In this document: one piece after another, positions 1-6,195 of the stretch
Numbering within the stretch: the first letter of the stretch is position 1
Layout: each line of letters begins with the position of its first letter
Source: Candidatus Accumulibacter vicinus
GTDB taxonomy: Bacteria > Pseudomonadota > Gammaproteobacteria > Burkholderiales > Rhodocyclaceae
DNA length: 9,306 nucleotides
Assembly (NCBI GenBank): GCA_002425405.1
Contig: DIME01000043.1
Coordinates: 1 to 9,306, forward strand
Direction of reading: 5' to 3'
The notes under the pieces: model-generated
The model's input: the letters and a program-made list of their open reading frames with translations, nothing else
The model's database searches: none
Told to the model about the DNA's origin: nothing
Made by a program: the position numbers and the translations under genes

Positions 1-208
1 TTCGAACGCTTCTGAGAAAGGGGCTAGCGATGCGCGAGCACACGCCGCATCGCGCGTGTCCTCACGGCCGATGACATGGCACTGCTCGCCGCCGCCCGCA
101 GCGACGCCGAGCGCTCGACTTGAGCGGCTGATTCTCTCAGGTCTTCCAGCCAGCCATGCGGTCGGCGGACCCGGTGCTTCGTCGGCCGGGATTCGGTGCA
201 CGGCGCTT

Positions 209-1063
209 TTAGAGGACCAGCCTGTCCCCTGGCAGGCCGTGGGCCTTCTGCAGACGGGCGACGGTAGGCAGGAGATTGAGACCGGTTTCCTGTCTGCATT
301 GCCTGGCACGCTCCGCGAGATCGGCGAAGCTGAGGTCGACCGGGTCACCGGCCGTGGCGAAGACGATGGTGTTGCCGCTGTCGCAGGATGGGAAGGCCAG
401 CGAGCGGCCGTCGAACGCCTGCGTGATGCGATCGACACTGGCCGCAAAGCCGCGCTCGCGGCCCAGCAGATTGATCGCCACGAGCCCGCCGCTGTTCAGA
501 CGCGCGCGGCAGGCCTGATAGAACGGCAGTGTGTCGAGGACGCCGGCACGGGCATGGCGGTCGAAACCGTCAACCAGGATGTAGTCGTAGGACGCGCCGC
601 CGCGCAGCATGTATTCGGCGCCGTCGGCGACGACGATGCGCAGCCGGCATGGGTCGTCGGGCAGCCGGAAGTGCAGTCGGGCGACCAGGACGACTTGCGG
701 GTCGATCTCGATTGCCGTGATCTTGGTTGCCGGCAAGTGGTGATAAACGAACTTGGCGAGTGAGCCGGCGCCCAGGCCGATCAGCAGCGCTTGGCGCGGC
801 CAGGGTGGGTCGCGCAGCAACAGGCCCGCCATCATCTCCCGCGTGTAGGGCAGTTCGAGTGCGTACGGCCGCTGGATGCGCATCGCACCCTGCACCCACG
901 CGGCCGAGAAGTGGAGGTAGCGCACACCGGACTTCTCGCTGATCTCGATCGACTGGCGTGGCATCAGACTTTGCCGCAACCATCCTGGCAAGCGGACGGC
1001 GGCGGCGAAACGCTGCCGTATCCGGCTGATTCGCTCGGCAACGCTAGCCTTGAAGGAGCGCAA
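209..1063 (-). CDS. Spermidine-synthase-like Rossmann-fold protein (methyltransferase superfamily)
   Basis: This is a cytosolic protein of 284 residues, close to normal spermidine synthase size. The SAM/dcSAM-binding fold is clear: a glycine-rich loop GLGAGSL (residues 96-102), the acidic strand end AIEID (117-121), ADGAEY (146-151) and YDYILVDGFD (159-168), followed by LDTLPFYQACRARLNSGGL. The order and spacing match the spermidine/spermine synthase family. However, the usual polyamine-site block before the glycine loop (DE-x-x-YHE-x3-H) is replaced by LELPYTREMMAG, and the active-site D-S-x-D-P reads DGFDR. True aminopropyltransferase activity is therefore doubtful, and many such paralogues have no known substrate. 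The start used is TTG. An in-frame TGA at 1076-1078 means it cannot lie more than four codons further upstream. An ATG at 964 (residue 34, MPRQSIEIS) is an alternative that would remove an arginine-rich N-terminus. Neither start has a clear Shine-Dalgarno sequence. The gene stands alone behind the terminator of the upstream TPR gene. The family is well supported, the reaction is not. Confidence 0.87.
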   Translation of the reverse strand: MRSFKASVAERISRIRQRFAAAVRLPGWLRQSLMPRQSIEISEKSGVRYLHFSAAWVQGAMRIQRPYALELPYTREMMAGLLLRDPPWPRQALLIGLGAGSLAKFVYHHLPATKITAIEIDPQVVLVARLHFRLPDDPCRLRIVVADGAEYMLRGGASYDYILVDGFDRHARAGVLDTLPFYQACRARLNSGGLVAINLLGRERGFAASVDRITQAFDGRSLAFPSCDSGNTIVFATAGDPVDLSFADLAERARQCRQETGLNLLPTVARLQKAHGLPGDRLVL

Positions 1064-1414
1064 GCGGATGTCCGATCATGCCGCCGGCGGAGGCTGGCGG
1101 GGTGGCGGTAGTCGCGGCACGCCGGAACCGCTTCCCGGCCTTTCGCGGTGCGCCTGCTGTTTGCCGACATGGCTTCTGGTCGTCGATTCTTGGGGTAGCC
1201 AAAGGAATGTTCCGGGTGGATGACGGTGCGCCAGCCGGCCCTCCGTTCGCCCGACACCAACATCGGACCACGACCCGGTGCGCGCGCAGCGCAGGCGCTA
1301 TGATACGTCCCGCTACGGTGCAAAGGGTCAATTTAAAGCTCAGGGACGCTGCGCGGCTTTATCGCGCAGCGTCCCTGAGCGCGCCGGGTTGGGCGCGCCT
1401 GTGCCCCGGCGACG
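1064..1414. other. Gene-free spacer between the TPR gene and the spermidine-synthase-like gene
   Basis: Several short frames cross this stretch on both strands, but none has family-like sequence and each runs into a neighbouring gene out of frame. It holds the hairpin at 1338-1380 and must carry the promoter or leader of the spermidine-synthase-like gene. A possible minus-strand -35 (TTGACC, 1326-1331) and -10 (TATCAT, 1300-1305) lie just beyond the hairpin, but the 20-base spacer is longer than the usual 16-18. A plus-strand 51-codon frame starts at 1068 behind an AAGGAG at 1053-1058 and is discussed as a weak candidate among the findings. Confidence 0.6.
1338..1380 (-). terminator. Perfect 18-bp hairpin, probable intrinsic terminator of the TPR gene
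   Basis: The arms 1338-1355 (GCTCAGGGACGCTGCGCG) and 1363-1380 are exact reverse complements around a 7-base loop (1356-1362). The hairpin begins 34 bases after the TGA of the TPR gene. Read on the minus strand, it is followed at once by TTTAAATTG, a short U-rich tract. A strong GC stem, position just after a stop codon and a T-rich 3' flank on the minus strand support factor-independent termination. The T tract is interrupted by three A residues, so efficiency may be moderate. There is no plus-strand gene here that it could serve. Confidence 0.75.
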
Positions 1415-3040
1415 TCATTTGCTCGCAAGGGATTGGCGCGCGTTCTCCAGCTCGGGGCGGCGCTCGCCGGAGCCCGCCATGTCAAGCAGCCTCTTGAAAT
1501 AATGGTGCGCTGCGTCGCGGTTGCCGGACTGCGCCGCAGCCTGCCCCGCGCCGTAAAGGCTTCTGAAGCGATTCGGGTCACGTACCTGGGAACGCTCGAA
1601 CTGCGCAAGCGCCTCTGCCGGCTTGCCGCTTTCGAGCAGCATGTCGCCGAGCAACTCGCGCGCCGGCACCAGGCGGCCCGGGCTGACCCCATGCTTCTCG
1701 CTCGTGTCTTCGAGGTCAGCGGCGGCGCGCATCAGATCAATGGCGGCTTCGCGGTTGCCACGCGCGAACGCAATCCACGCCGAAGCGCCGAGGCGCTGAA
1801 CTTCCACTTCGGTCGCCCAGTAGGCATTCCTGGCAGCCTTCAGCGTATCGACGATATGCGCAAGCTCCTGAACGTCACGTTCTGCCGCGGCCGCGTCTCC
1901 GCTGCGTGCGGCGCCCAGCGCCCGCGCATAATGCGTGCCGGCCTTGATGAAGGCGAAGCGCGTCGGCTGCGGCTGTAGCTGCGCAGCCTCTTTCCACGCA
2001 CCGCGCTCCATGGCGTAACGGGCGGGGATGGCGGCGCGCGCGTACGCTTCCCCAAGAGCCGGGTTGGCGCTCTTGTCCACATCGGGCGCTTCCGCGACGA
2101 CCCGTCGCGCAGCGGTATCCTGGGCGAGTTGCAGGTAGGCGTACTCCAGATAATCCATGGCATGCAATTGGTCGTCAAAGTCCCCTGCGGCCTTGGCGAC
2201 GTTGGCGGAGCGCAGATTGGACGCCACCGAGTCCTGCCACGCACCGACGCGCGTGAAGATGTGGGAAGGCATGTGCAACGCGTGCGGCGCCGACGGTGCG
2301 ATGTCGGTGTAGCGCCGCGCCGCCTGCAGCCCCTTGTCCGCGATCGGCGGATAGTCGTAGCTGTGGATGAGGTAATGGGCCGCGCCGGGGTGGTCCGGGT
2401 ATTTCCGGGACTGGGCTTCGAGGACGGCGGCGGCTTTCAGCGCCGATGCAAATGTCTTCTCGGTCAGATCCTGCGTCACCGTCAAATAGAGCGCCGAGAA
2501 AATCTGTGCCTCGTCGTCGTCGGAAAAGCGCTTCGCCACGTTCTCGAAGGCATCCGAAAGCGAACGGATGCGTGCGCCGTGCGTTCGCTCGGTGGCGCCG
2601 CCAAAATACTGTGCCACGGCCTCGACGAACATGCGTTCGCGCTCGGTCTTCGCGCCGATGGCGCGCCCGCGCTCGATCGCCTCCTTTGCCTGCTGGACCT
2701 GCGCAGGATTCGGGCCACCGGCGAAGGGGTTGCCGATGAGGATGGTCGCGATTCCCCAGGTGGCGATGGCGCAATTCGGGTCGCGCTCGAGCACCTCGCG
2801 AAACGCCTGTTCGCCTTCCCGCCACCAAAACGAGTGCAACAGTGCCATGGCGCGTTCGAAGCGTGCCTGTACCGCCGGAGCACACGAATTGTCGAACGAA
2901 ACCCGGCCGAGTTGCTCGGGCGGCTTGCCCGTTTTGCCGTGGGAGTGATCCGACTCATCAGGCGAGTGGGCCCGGACCGCGGTCGTGGCCGCCAGCAACA
3001 GCGCAAGCAAAGGTGCTGCGAGGGTGATCCGCTTTGTCAT
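1415..3040 (-). CDS. Exported tetratricopeptide-repeat protein with conserved-looking His/Cys motifs
   Basis: This is a 541-residue protein with a Sec-type signal peptide: basic MTKR, a hydrophobic core of about 17 residues, and likely cleavage after AVRA near residue 24. The mature protein is then periplasmic or secreted, starting with a His/Asp-rich stretch (HSPDESDHSHGK). TPR-like helical pairs are visible at about 56-90 (AMALLHSFWWREGEQAFREV, ending DPNC), 414-447, 456-489 and 490-522. The middle carries two motifs I associate with this uncharacterised bacterial TPR family: HPGAAHYLIHSYDYP (217-231) and PHALHMPSHIFTR (252-264). Two cysteines, C53 and C90, could form a disulfide after export. 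The ATG at 3040 is preceded by AGGAG (3049-3053) at 8-base spacing, which fixes the start. The gene follows the acyltransferase by 68 bases and ends just before the strong hairpin at 1338-1380, so the two may share a transcript. Its molecular role is unknown; a scaffold or metal-binding role is only inference. Confidence 0.92.
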   Translation of the reverse strand: MTKRITLAAPLLALLLAATTAVRAHSPDESDHSHGKTGKPPEQLGRVSFDNSCAPAVQARFERAMALLHSFWWREGEQAFREVLERDPNCAIATWGIATILIGNPFAGGPNPAQVQQAKEAIERGRAIGAKTERERMFVEAVAQYFGGATERTHGARIRSLSDAFENVAKRFSDDDEAQIFSALYLTVTQDLTEKTFASALKAAAVLEAQSRKYPDHPGAAHYLIHSYDYPPIADKGLQAARRYTDIAPSAPHALHMPSHIFTRVGAWQDSVASNLRSANVAKAAGDFDDQLHAMDYLEYAYLQLAQDTAARRVVAEAPDVDKSANPALGEAYARAAIPARYAMERGAWKEAAQLQPQPTRFAFIKAGTHYARALGAARSGDAAAAERDVQELAHIVDTLKAARNAYWATEVEVQRLGASAWIAFARGNREAAIDLMRAAADLEDTSEKHGVSPGRLVPARELLGDMLLESGKPAEALAQFERSQVRDPNRFRSLYGAGQAAAQSGNRDAAHHYFKRLLDMAGSGERRPELENARQSLASK

Positions 3041-3048
3041 CCTTGATT

Positions 3049-3053
3049 CTCCT
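3049..3053 (-). promoter_or_regulatory. Ribosome binding site of the TPR gene
   Basis: On the minus strand AGGAG lies 8 bases before the ATG at 3040. It is the clearest Shine-Dalgarno site among the minus-strand genes here and decides the start that gives an intact signal peptide. Confidence 0.8.
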
Positions 3054-3069
3054 GGTCGAAAATTCCACT

Positions 3070-3083
3070 AGCGGGTACCCGCT
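3070..3083. repeat. 14-bp perfect palindrome between acyltransferase and TPR gene
   Basis: AGCGGGTACCCGCT is its own reverse complement and sits in the 68-base gap between the acyltransferase stop and the TPR start. With no loop it is a poor terminator hairpin, and the minus-strand flank only reaches ATTTT nine bases later. It could be a protein-binding site or a weak attenuator between the two genes. It may equally be chance in GC-rich DNA. Confidence 0.4.
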
Positions 3084-3108
3084 GGAGCGCTGAAATCAGG
3101 CCACCCAC

Positions 3109-5067
3109 TCACTTCGCCAGCACGATGTCGATGAAGTCGGCATGCCGGCGGACGTAAAATGGCCGGTAGTGATTGTCATCCTTATAGACCGGCTTGCCCG
3201 CTGCGGTCATGGCCGGGCAGCGCCTTTCCGGGCAGAGGTGCGCAACCGGATCGATCACCTTGGCGCCTGCCTTGCGGGCGATTTCTGTGAGGCGTTTGCC
3301 AAGTTCGCCCTGGTCGTCGGCAAGCGGAATCGATTCCTGGCGCGGCTTCACGGTCAGCCCGCTGAATCGGGTGCCGGCAAAGAAATTGCGCGGTTCGAAT
3401 GGTGGGCCGTTCGGGTTGTCGAGAATGAGATACACCTCTTTCTCGACAGCCAGCGAACGAATGAATCGCTCGAGATTGGCCAGTTCAAAGTCGATGTCCA
3501 TGTTTTTCGAGTACCGAGGACTCGATTTAAGGAAATAGAGGTTCCAGGCGGCGCCGATCACGACCGTACTGATCTTCGAATCATGGACCAGTGTCGTTAC
3601 GTGCCGCCGGTAACTGTTGCACGTTTCCACATGGTATTCGTTGGTCTGGCCGCTGTCAGGAACGGGCGCACATCCTGCACTCGTCAGGAAGAGCGCGGAG
3701 CGATATTGCTCCGGGTCGCCGTCCAGCAAGCTGGCGATTCTGGGGCCATATTGCTCGATATGTGAATCGCCAATGAACAGTACCGGCTTCGCGCTGCCCG
3801 TTTTCGATCTCACCGTCACGCCGCCGAAACTGGTTTTCTGAAATCCGGAGGGATATTCCCAGTCGTGCAGCGCTTCGAGAATCGCTCCAATCGATTCGTG
3901 GTCGTTTCTTGGCCGCAGTATTTCAGCCTGCGTGACCAGGCCGATCACGAACAGGCCTGCCATGGTCGCGGCCAACGCGATCACCGTCCTCGTGCCGCCA
4001 CGCCGCATTCGCTTTTCCACCAGCGCATACGTCAGATAAGCGAGCAGGAAACTGGCCGCGACCATCAGCGCGCGCGTGCTGGTCGGCGGTGTTTTCCCCC
4101 GCACGATCCAGGCCATCGAAAGCAGCAGCCAATGCCAGAGATACAGCGGATAACTGATCAGTCCGATCCCCACCATTCCGCGACTACTCAGGAAGTTCCT
4201 GTTCAGCCACGCATTCGGTCCGGCCGCGATGATCAGAAAAGTGCCCATTGTGGGAAGCAATGCCCACCACCCTGGAAATGCGGCGTTCTTGTTCAGCAGC
4301 GCAACACTGACGACGATCAACGTCAGGCCGACAGCGGACTGCCGATCAGGGTGTGTGGTCAGCACCTGCGGGCGATGCAGCACGAGGTAGGCAAGGATAC
4401 CGCCGACCATGAGTTCCCAGAAACGGGACCATGGGGAGTAGAAGGCGGCTACCGGGTCGGCATGGACGGTGAGGATATTGACGGCGAACGATGCGATGGC
4501 AATCAGGAGGGTGATGCCGAGGAAATTGTAGTTGCTGTAGTTGCGTTTCCACAGCAGGCCGAGCAATAGTGGCCAGAAGATGTAAAACTGTTCTTCAATC
4601 CCGAGTGACCACAGGTGCAGGAGCGGTTTGGTCGAAGCGTCGTTGTCAAAATAGCCCGATTCGCTCCATAGCAGAAGGTTGGAAACAAAACCGCTCCCTG
4701 CCGCAATATGCATGCCCAGCTGCTTCTGCTCGTCGAGGACGAGCAGGAGCCATCCCAGTCCCCACGCGGTGGCCAGCACGATCGCCAAGGCCGGAAAGAT
4801 TCTCCGGATTCGCCGGGAATAAAACTCGAAGAAACTGAAGGTTCCTGCTTCGAGATTCCCGAAAATGATGCTGCTGATCAGGTAGCCGGAAACGACGAAA
4901 AAGATGTCGACACCCACGAAGCCACCCGGCAGGGTTCGTGGAAAGGCATGAAAGATGACCACCAGCAGGACGCCCAGCGCACGCAAGCCATCGATATCCG
5001 GGCGATACTTTGGATGCGTCAGGTGCGGTAGCGTGGATACCTCGAGCGCCGGTCTGGTCTTGGACAT
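3109..5067 (-). CDS. OafA-type O-acyltransferase: acyltransferase-3 membrane domain fused to SGNH domain
   Basis: This 652-residue inner-membrane protein probably O-acetylates a cell-surface glycan such as O-antigen, exopolysaccharide or peptidoglycan. Numbering from the ATG at 5067, the AT3 domain starts with YRPDIDGLRA (21-30), the conserved His in FHAF (40), GGFVGVDIFFVVSGYLI (48-64) and FYSRRIRRIFPA (82-93). It continues with HLWSLGIEEQFY (151-162) and SYPLYLWHW (305-313), within about ten to eleven hydrophobic helices. The C-terminal periplasmic SGNH domain has block I FIGDSHIEQYG (431-441, nucleophile Ser435), an Asn in GAAWNL (N509) and the Asp/His block DDNHYRP (H633). All catalytic elements look intact, and the length is normal for AT3-SGNH fusions. 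An in-frame ATG at 5157 would add 30 residues that look neither membrane-like nor conserved, and neither start has a good ribosome binding site. I prefer 5067 because it leaves the short tail usual before YRPDIDG. The DNA looks visibly richer in A+T than its neighbours, which suggests acquisition by transfer. The acceptor glycan is unknown. Confidence 0.95.
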   Translation of the reverse strand: MSKTRPALEVSTLPHLTHPKYRPDIDGLRALGVLLVVIFHAFPRTLPGGFVGVDIFFVVSGYLISSIIFGNLEAGTFSFFEFYSRRIRRIFPALAIVLATAWGLGWLLLVLDEQKQLGMHIAAGSGFVSNLLLWSESGYFDNDASTKPLLHLWSLGIEEQFYIFWPLLLGLLWKRNYSNYNFLGITLLIAIASFAVNILTVHADPVAAFYSPWSRFWELMVGGILAYLVLHRPQVLTTHPDRQSAVGLTLIVVSVALLNKNAAFPGWWALLPTMGTFLIIAAGPNAWLNRNFLSSRGMVGIGLISYPLYLWHWLLLSMAWIVRGKTPPTSTRALMVAASFLLAYLTYALVEKRMRRGGTRTVIALAATMAGLFVIGLVTQAEILRPRNDHESIGAILEALHDWEYPSGFQKTSFGGVTVRSKTGSAKPVLFIGDSHIEQYGPRIASLLDGDPEQYRSALFLTSAGCAPVPDSGQTNEYHVETCNSYRRHVTTLVHDSKISTVVIGAAWNLYFLKSSPRYSKNMDIDFELANLERFIRSLAVEKEVYLILDNPNGPPFEPRNFFAGTRFSGLTVKPRQESIPLADDQGELGKRLTEIARKAGAKVIDPVAHLCPERRCPAMTAAGKPVYKDDNHYRPFYVRRHADFIDIVLAK

Positions 5068-5183
5068 TCTTCTTCGTGAGCTTCGTGCAGTGCCGTTCAG
5101 CCGGACTCCCTCGGGGTCACGGCAGTGTTGCAGGGTCAAATATTCCAGAGGCGCCATCCGGGCGCCGCGACTGCATTCGGCGT

Positions 5184-5217
5184 GCCCGCGTACGCCCGTA
5201 GCGGGCGCAACGCCCGC
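5184..5217. repeat. Three-armed inverted repeat (GCCCGC / GCGGGC / GCCCGC)
   Basis: The central arm GCGGGCG (5201-5207) can pair with CGCCCGC (5211-5217) around a CAA loop. Alternatively it can pair with CGCCCG (5193-5198) or with GCCCGC (5184-5189). The hairpins are mutually exclusive, so the block could switch between folds or be a REP-like palindromic element. It lies about 120 bases upstream of the preferred acyltransferase start. Confidence 0.5.
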
Positions 5218-5252
5218 AAAGCGATGAGAATCAGGTTGTCAAACGGTCTGCT

Positions 5253-5274
5253 CATGCCCAGGCTGCTGGGCGTG
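5253..5274. repeat. Inverted repeat with 9-bp stem
   Basis: CATGCCCAG and CTGGGCGTG pair with one G-T wobble around a GCTG loop. No T tract follows on either strand, so it is not a convincing intrinsic terminator. It lies within the spacer upstream of the acyltransferase. Confidence 0.4.
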
Positions 5275-5485
5275 GAGTCTATCGCGAAGAACAGGAAAAG
5301 CCAAACCGCACTCGGTCTTTGCGCGGGGTAGCCCGGCGTGCGGCGCAGACGCGGGTCGCTCCGGGTCGGTGGTCGAGCCGTCAGGGCGGGACGACTCTGC
5401 GCGGCGGCCGTCGCCGTCGCCCGGCTCAATGCCCCCCCACATGGGCGGCGACGAAGCCCGCGTCTTCTCGAGATCCAATCCATAT

Positions 5486-5520
5486 CGGCAGGCGGCAAGG
5501 CCGATTCCTGGCGCCTGCCG
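5486..5520. repeat. Perfect 9-bp inverted repeat with 17-base loop
   Basis: CGGCAGGCG (5486-5494) and CGCCTGCCG (5512-5520) are exact reverse complements separated by 17 bases. It is located 50 to 84 bases downstream of the CopD-like stop codon on the minus strand. It could be a 3' stem-loop of that transcript or an operator. No T tract follows. Confidence 0.4.
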
Positions 5521-5555
5521 AGGCGCGCGCGCCAGGAATTCCCGGCGCCGGTGGT

Positions 5556-5570
5556 GGCGCACCGTGCGCC
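5556..5570 (-). repeat. Short hairpin at the stop codon of the CopD-like gene
   Basis: GGCGCAC and GTGCGCC flank a single C, giving a 6-bp stem with a CCG loop. It begins at the last base of the TAG stop (5570-5572). The minus-strand flank is CCACCACCGG with no T run, so it is at best a stabilising 3' hairpin and not a classic terminator. Confidence 0.35.
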
Positions 5571-6022
5571 TAGGATCGAGAAAAGACGGCGATGGCCACC
5601 GTACACAGCGCGAGCAGCAGATTGACGCCCACCAGCTGGCGTATCGAATTCAGGCTTGCCGCCGCCATTGGCCAGGCGGCCGCGTCGCAATGCGATCGCA
5701 ATCTGGGATAAACGATGCCGTAGGCGAAGGCGAAAACACCGGCCATCGTCAGACCCAGACCGGCCATGAGGTGCCAGCCGAGCGGTGCCGACTGGAAGCC
5801 TGTCTGGGCGAGCATCGTCAAGCCGCTGACCAGGACCAGGGTCACCGCATAGGCGACGACCCGGAAAAAGCGCTTCAGCGTGGCGACCCAGAGGGGCAAA
5901 CGTTGTGGCAGGTCGAGAAGCTGGGCGGCGGCGGGACGAAGGCAGAAGTAGGCGAAAAACATTCCGCCCACCCAGGCGATGACGCCGGAGAGATGCACAA
6001 GGATCAGGACGGATCGGAACAT
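5570..6022 (-). CDS. Small CopD-like four-helix integral membrane protein
   Basis: This 150-residue protein is almost entirely membrane-embedded. The probable helices are at about 5-27 (VLILVHLSGVIAWVGGMFF), 52-72 (FFRVVAYAVTLVLVSGLTM), 82-105 (GWHLMAGLGLTMAGVFAFAYG) and 128-147 (RQLVGVNLLLALCTVAIAVF). A histidine in helix 1 (H10, in VHLSGVIAWVGGMFF) and one at the start of helix 3 (H84, in GWHLM) are arranged as in CopD-type and related small membrane proteins, where such His pairs are suspected of binding copper or heme. No copper-resistance partner (CopA, CopB, CopC) is nearby, so a copper role is not supported by context. The ATG at 6022 begins directly at helix 1, as expected, but has no strong Shine-Dalgarno sequence. 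The gene starts 173 bases after the CHAT gene stop, so an operon is possible but not shown. Confidence 0.88.
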   Translation of the reverse strand: MFRSVLILVHLSGVIAWVGGMFFAYFCLRPAAAQLLDLPQRLPLWVATLKRFFRVVAYAVTLVLVSGLTMLAQTGFQSAPLGWHLMAGLGLTMAGVFAFAYGIVYPRLRSHCDAAAWPMAAASLNSIRQLVGVNLLLALCTVAIAVFSRS

Positions 6023-6195
6023 GTCGTCGAGTCTCTATCAGAACCTGCAGGCGGCCGCTCTCCTGACGGAAGCCGCGTTGCGCGCCGGCGAGAGAGAGGA
6101 AGAGCTGGTGAGCCTAACATGGATCGGGGTCGGCCGAGCGAACGAGAAAGACCGGTCGGTCGACGGTCGGGGCGGGCGCTGGCCCCGGCACGGGC

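Larger units (their letters stand above)
5068..5569. other. Gene-free, hairpin-rich spacer upstream of the acyltransferase
   Basis: I find no frame here with recognisable protein character. The longest minus-strand frame overlaps the CopD-like gene out of frame and reads as low-complexity Arg/Pro/Ala. The stretch contains inverted repeats at 5184-5217, 5253-5274, 5486-5520 and 5556-5570. A consensus-like TTGACA (5237-5242, minus strand) could be a -35 for the acyltransferase, but the expected -10 region falls in GC-rich sequence (TTGCGG), so I do not call a promoter. Confidence 0.6.

Noticed and set aside
2..763. Long plus-strand open frame antisense to the spermidine-synthase-like gene
   Set aside because: It is a shadow frame caused by high GC. 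The minus strand carries clear family motifs over 209-1063, and the plus translation has no recognisable domain.
1300..1331. Minus-strand promoter TTGACC with TATCAT for the spermidine-synthase-like gene
   Set aside because: The spacer is 20 bases and the -35 overlaps the flank of the terminator hairpin. Too weak to call as a feature.
2129..3046. 305-codon plus-strand frame opposite the TPR gene
   Set aside because: The minus-strand gene has a signal peptide, a Shine-Dalgarno site, TPR motifs and a terminator. The plus product is arginine-rich and matches nothing.
5068..5157. Upstream ATG at 5157 as start of the acyltransferase
   Set aside because: The extra 30 residues are not membrane-like or family-like. 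The ATG at 5067 leaves a normal-length tail before YRPDIDG. Not fully excluded, because neither start has a strong Shine-Dalgarno sequence.
5136..5690. 184-codon minus-strand frame between the CopD-like and acyltransferase genes, including MSRPFDNLILIALRALRPLR
   Set aside because: It overlaps the CopD-like gene in a different frame, reads as low-complexity Arg/Pro/Ala for most of its length, and the internal ATG at 5255 has no ribosome binding site.
6136..6175. Possible terminator of the CHAT gene (GACCG/CGGTC arms followed by TTTCTCGTT on the minus strand)
   Set aside because: The stem is only about five pairs, the arms can be matched in several ways because of the repeated GACCG, and the T tract is interrupted.
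6021..6176. Plus-strand start MSSSLYQNLQAAALLTEAALRAGEREEELVSL (31 residues, protein-like at first sight; key part SLYQNLQAA)
   Set aside because: It lies in the spacer between the CHAT and CopD-like genes, has no good ribosome binding site, and runs on into arginine-rich antisense of the CHAT gene. Likely chance.
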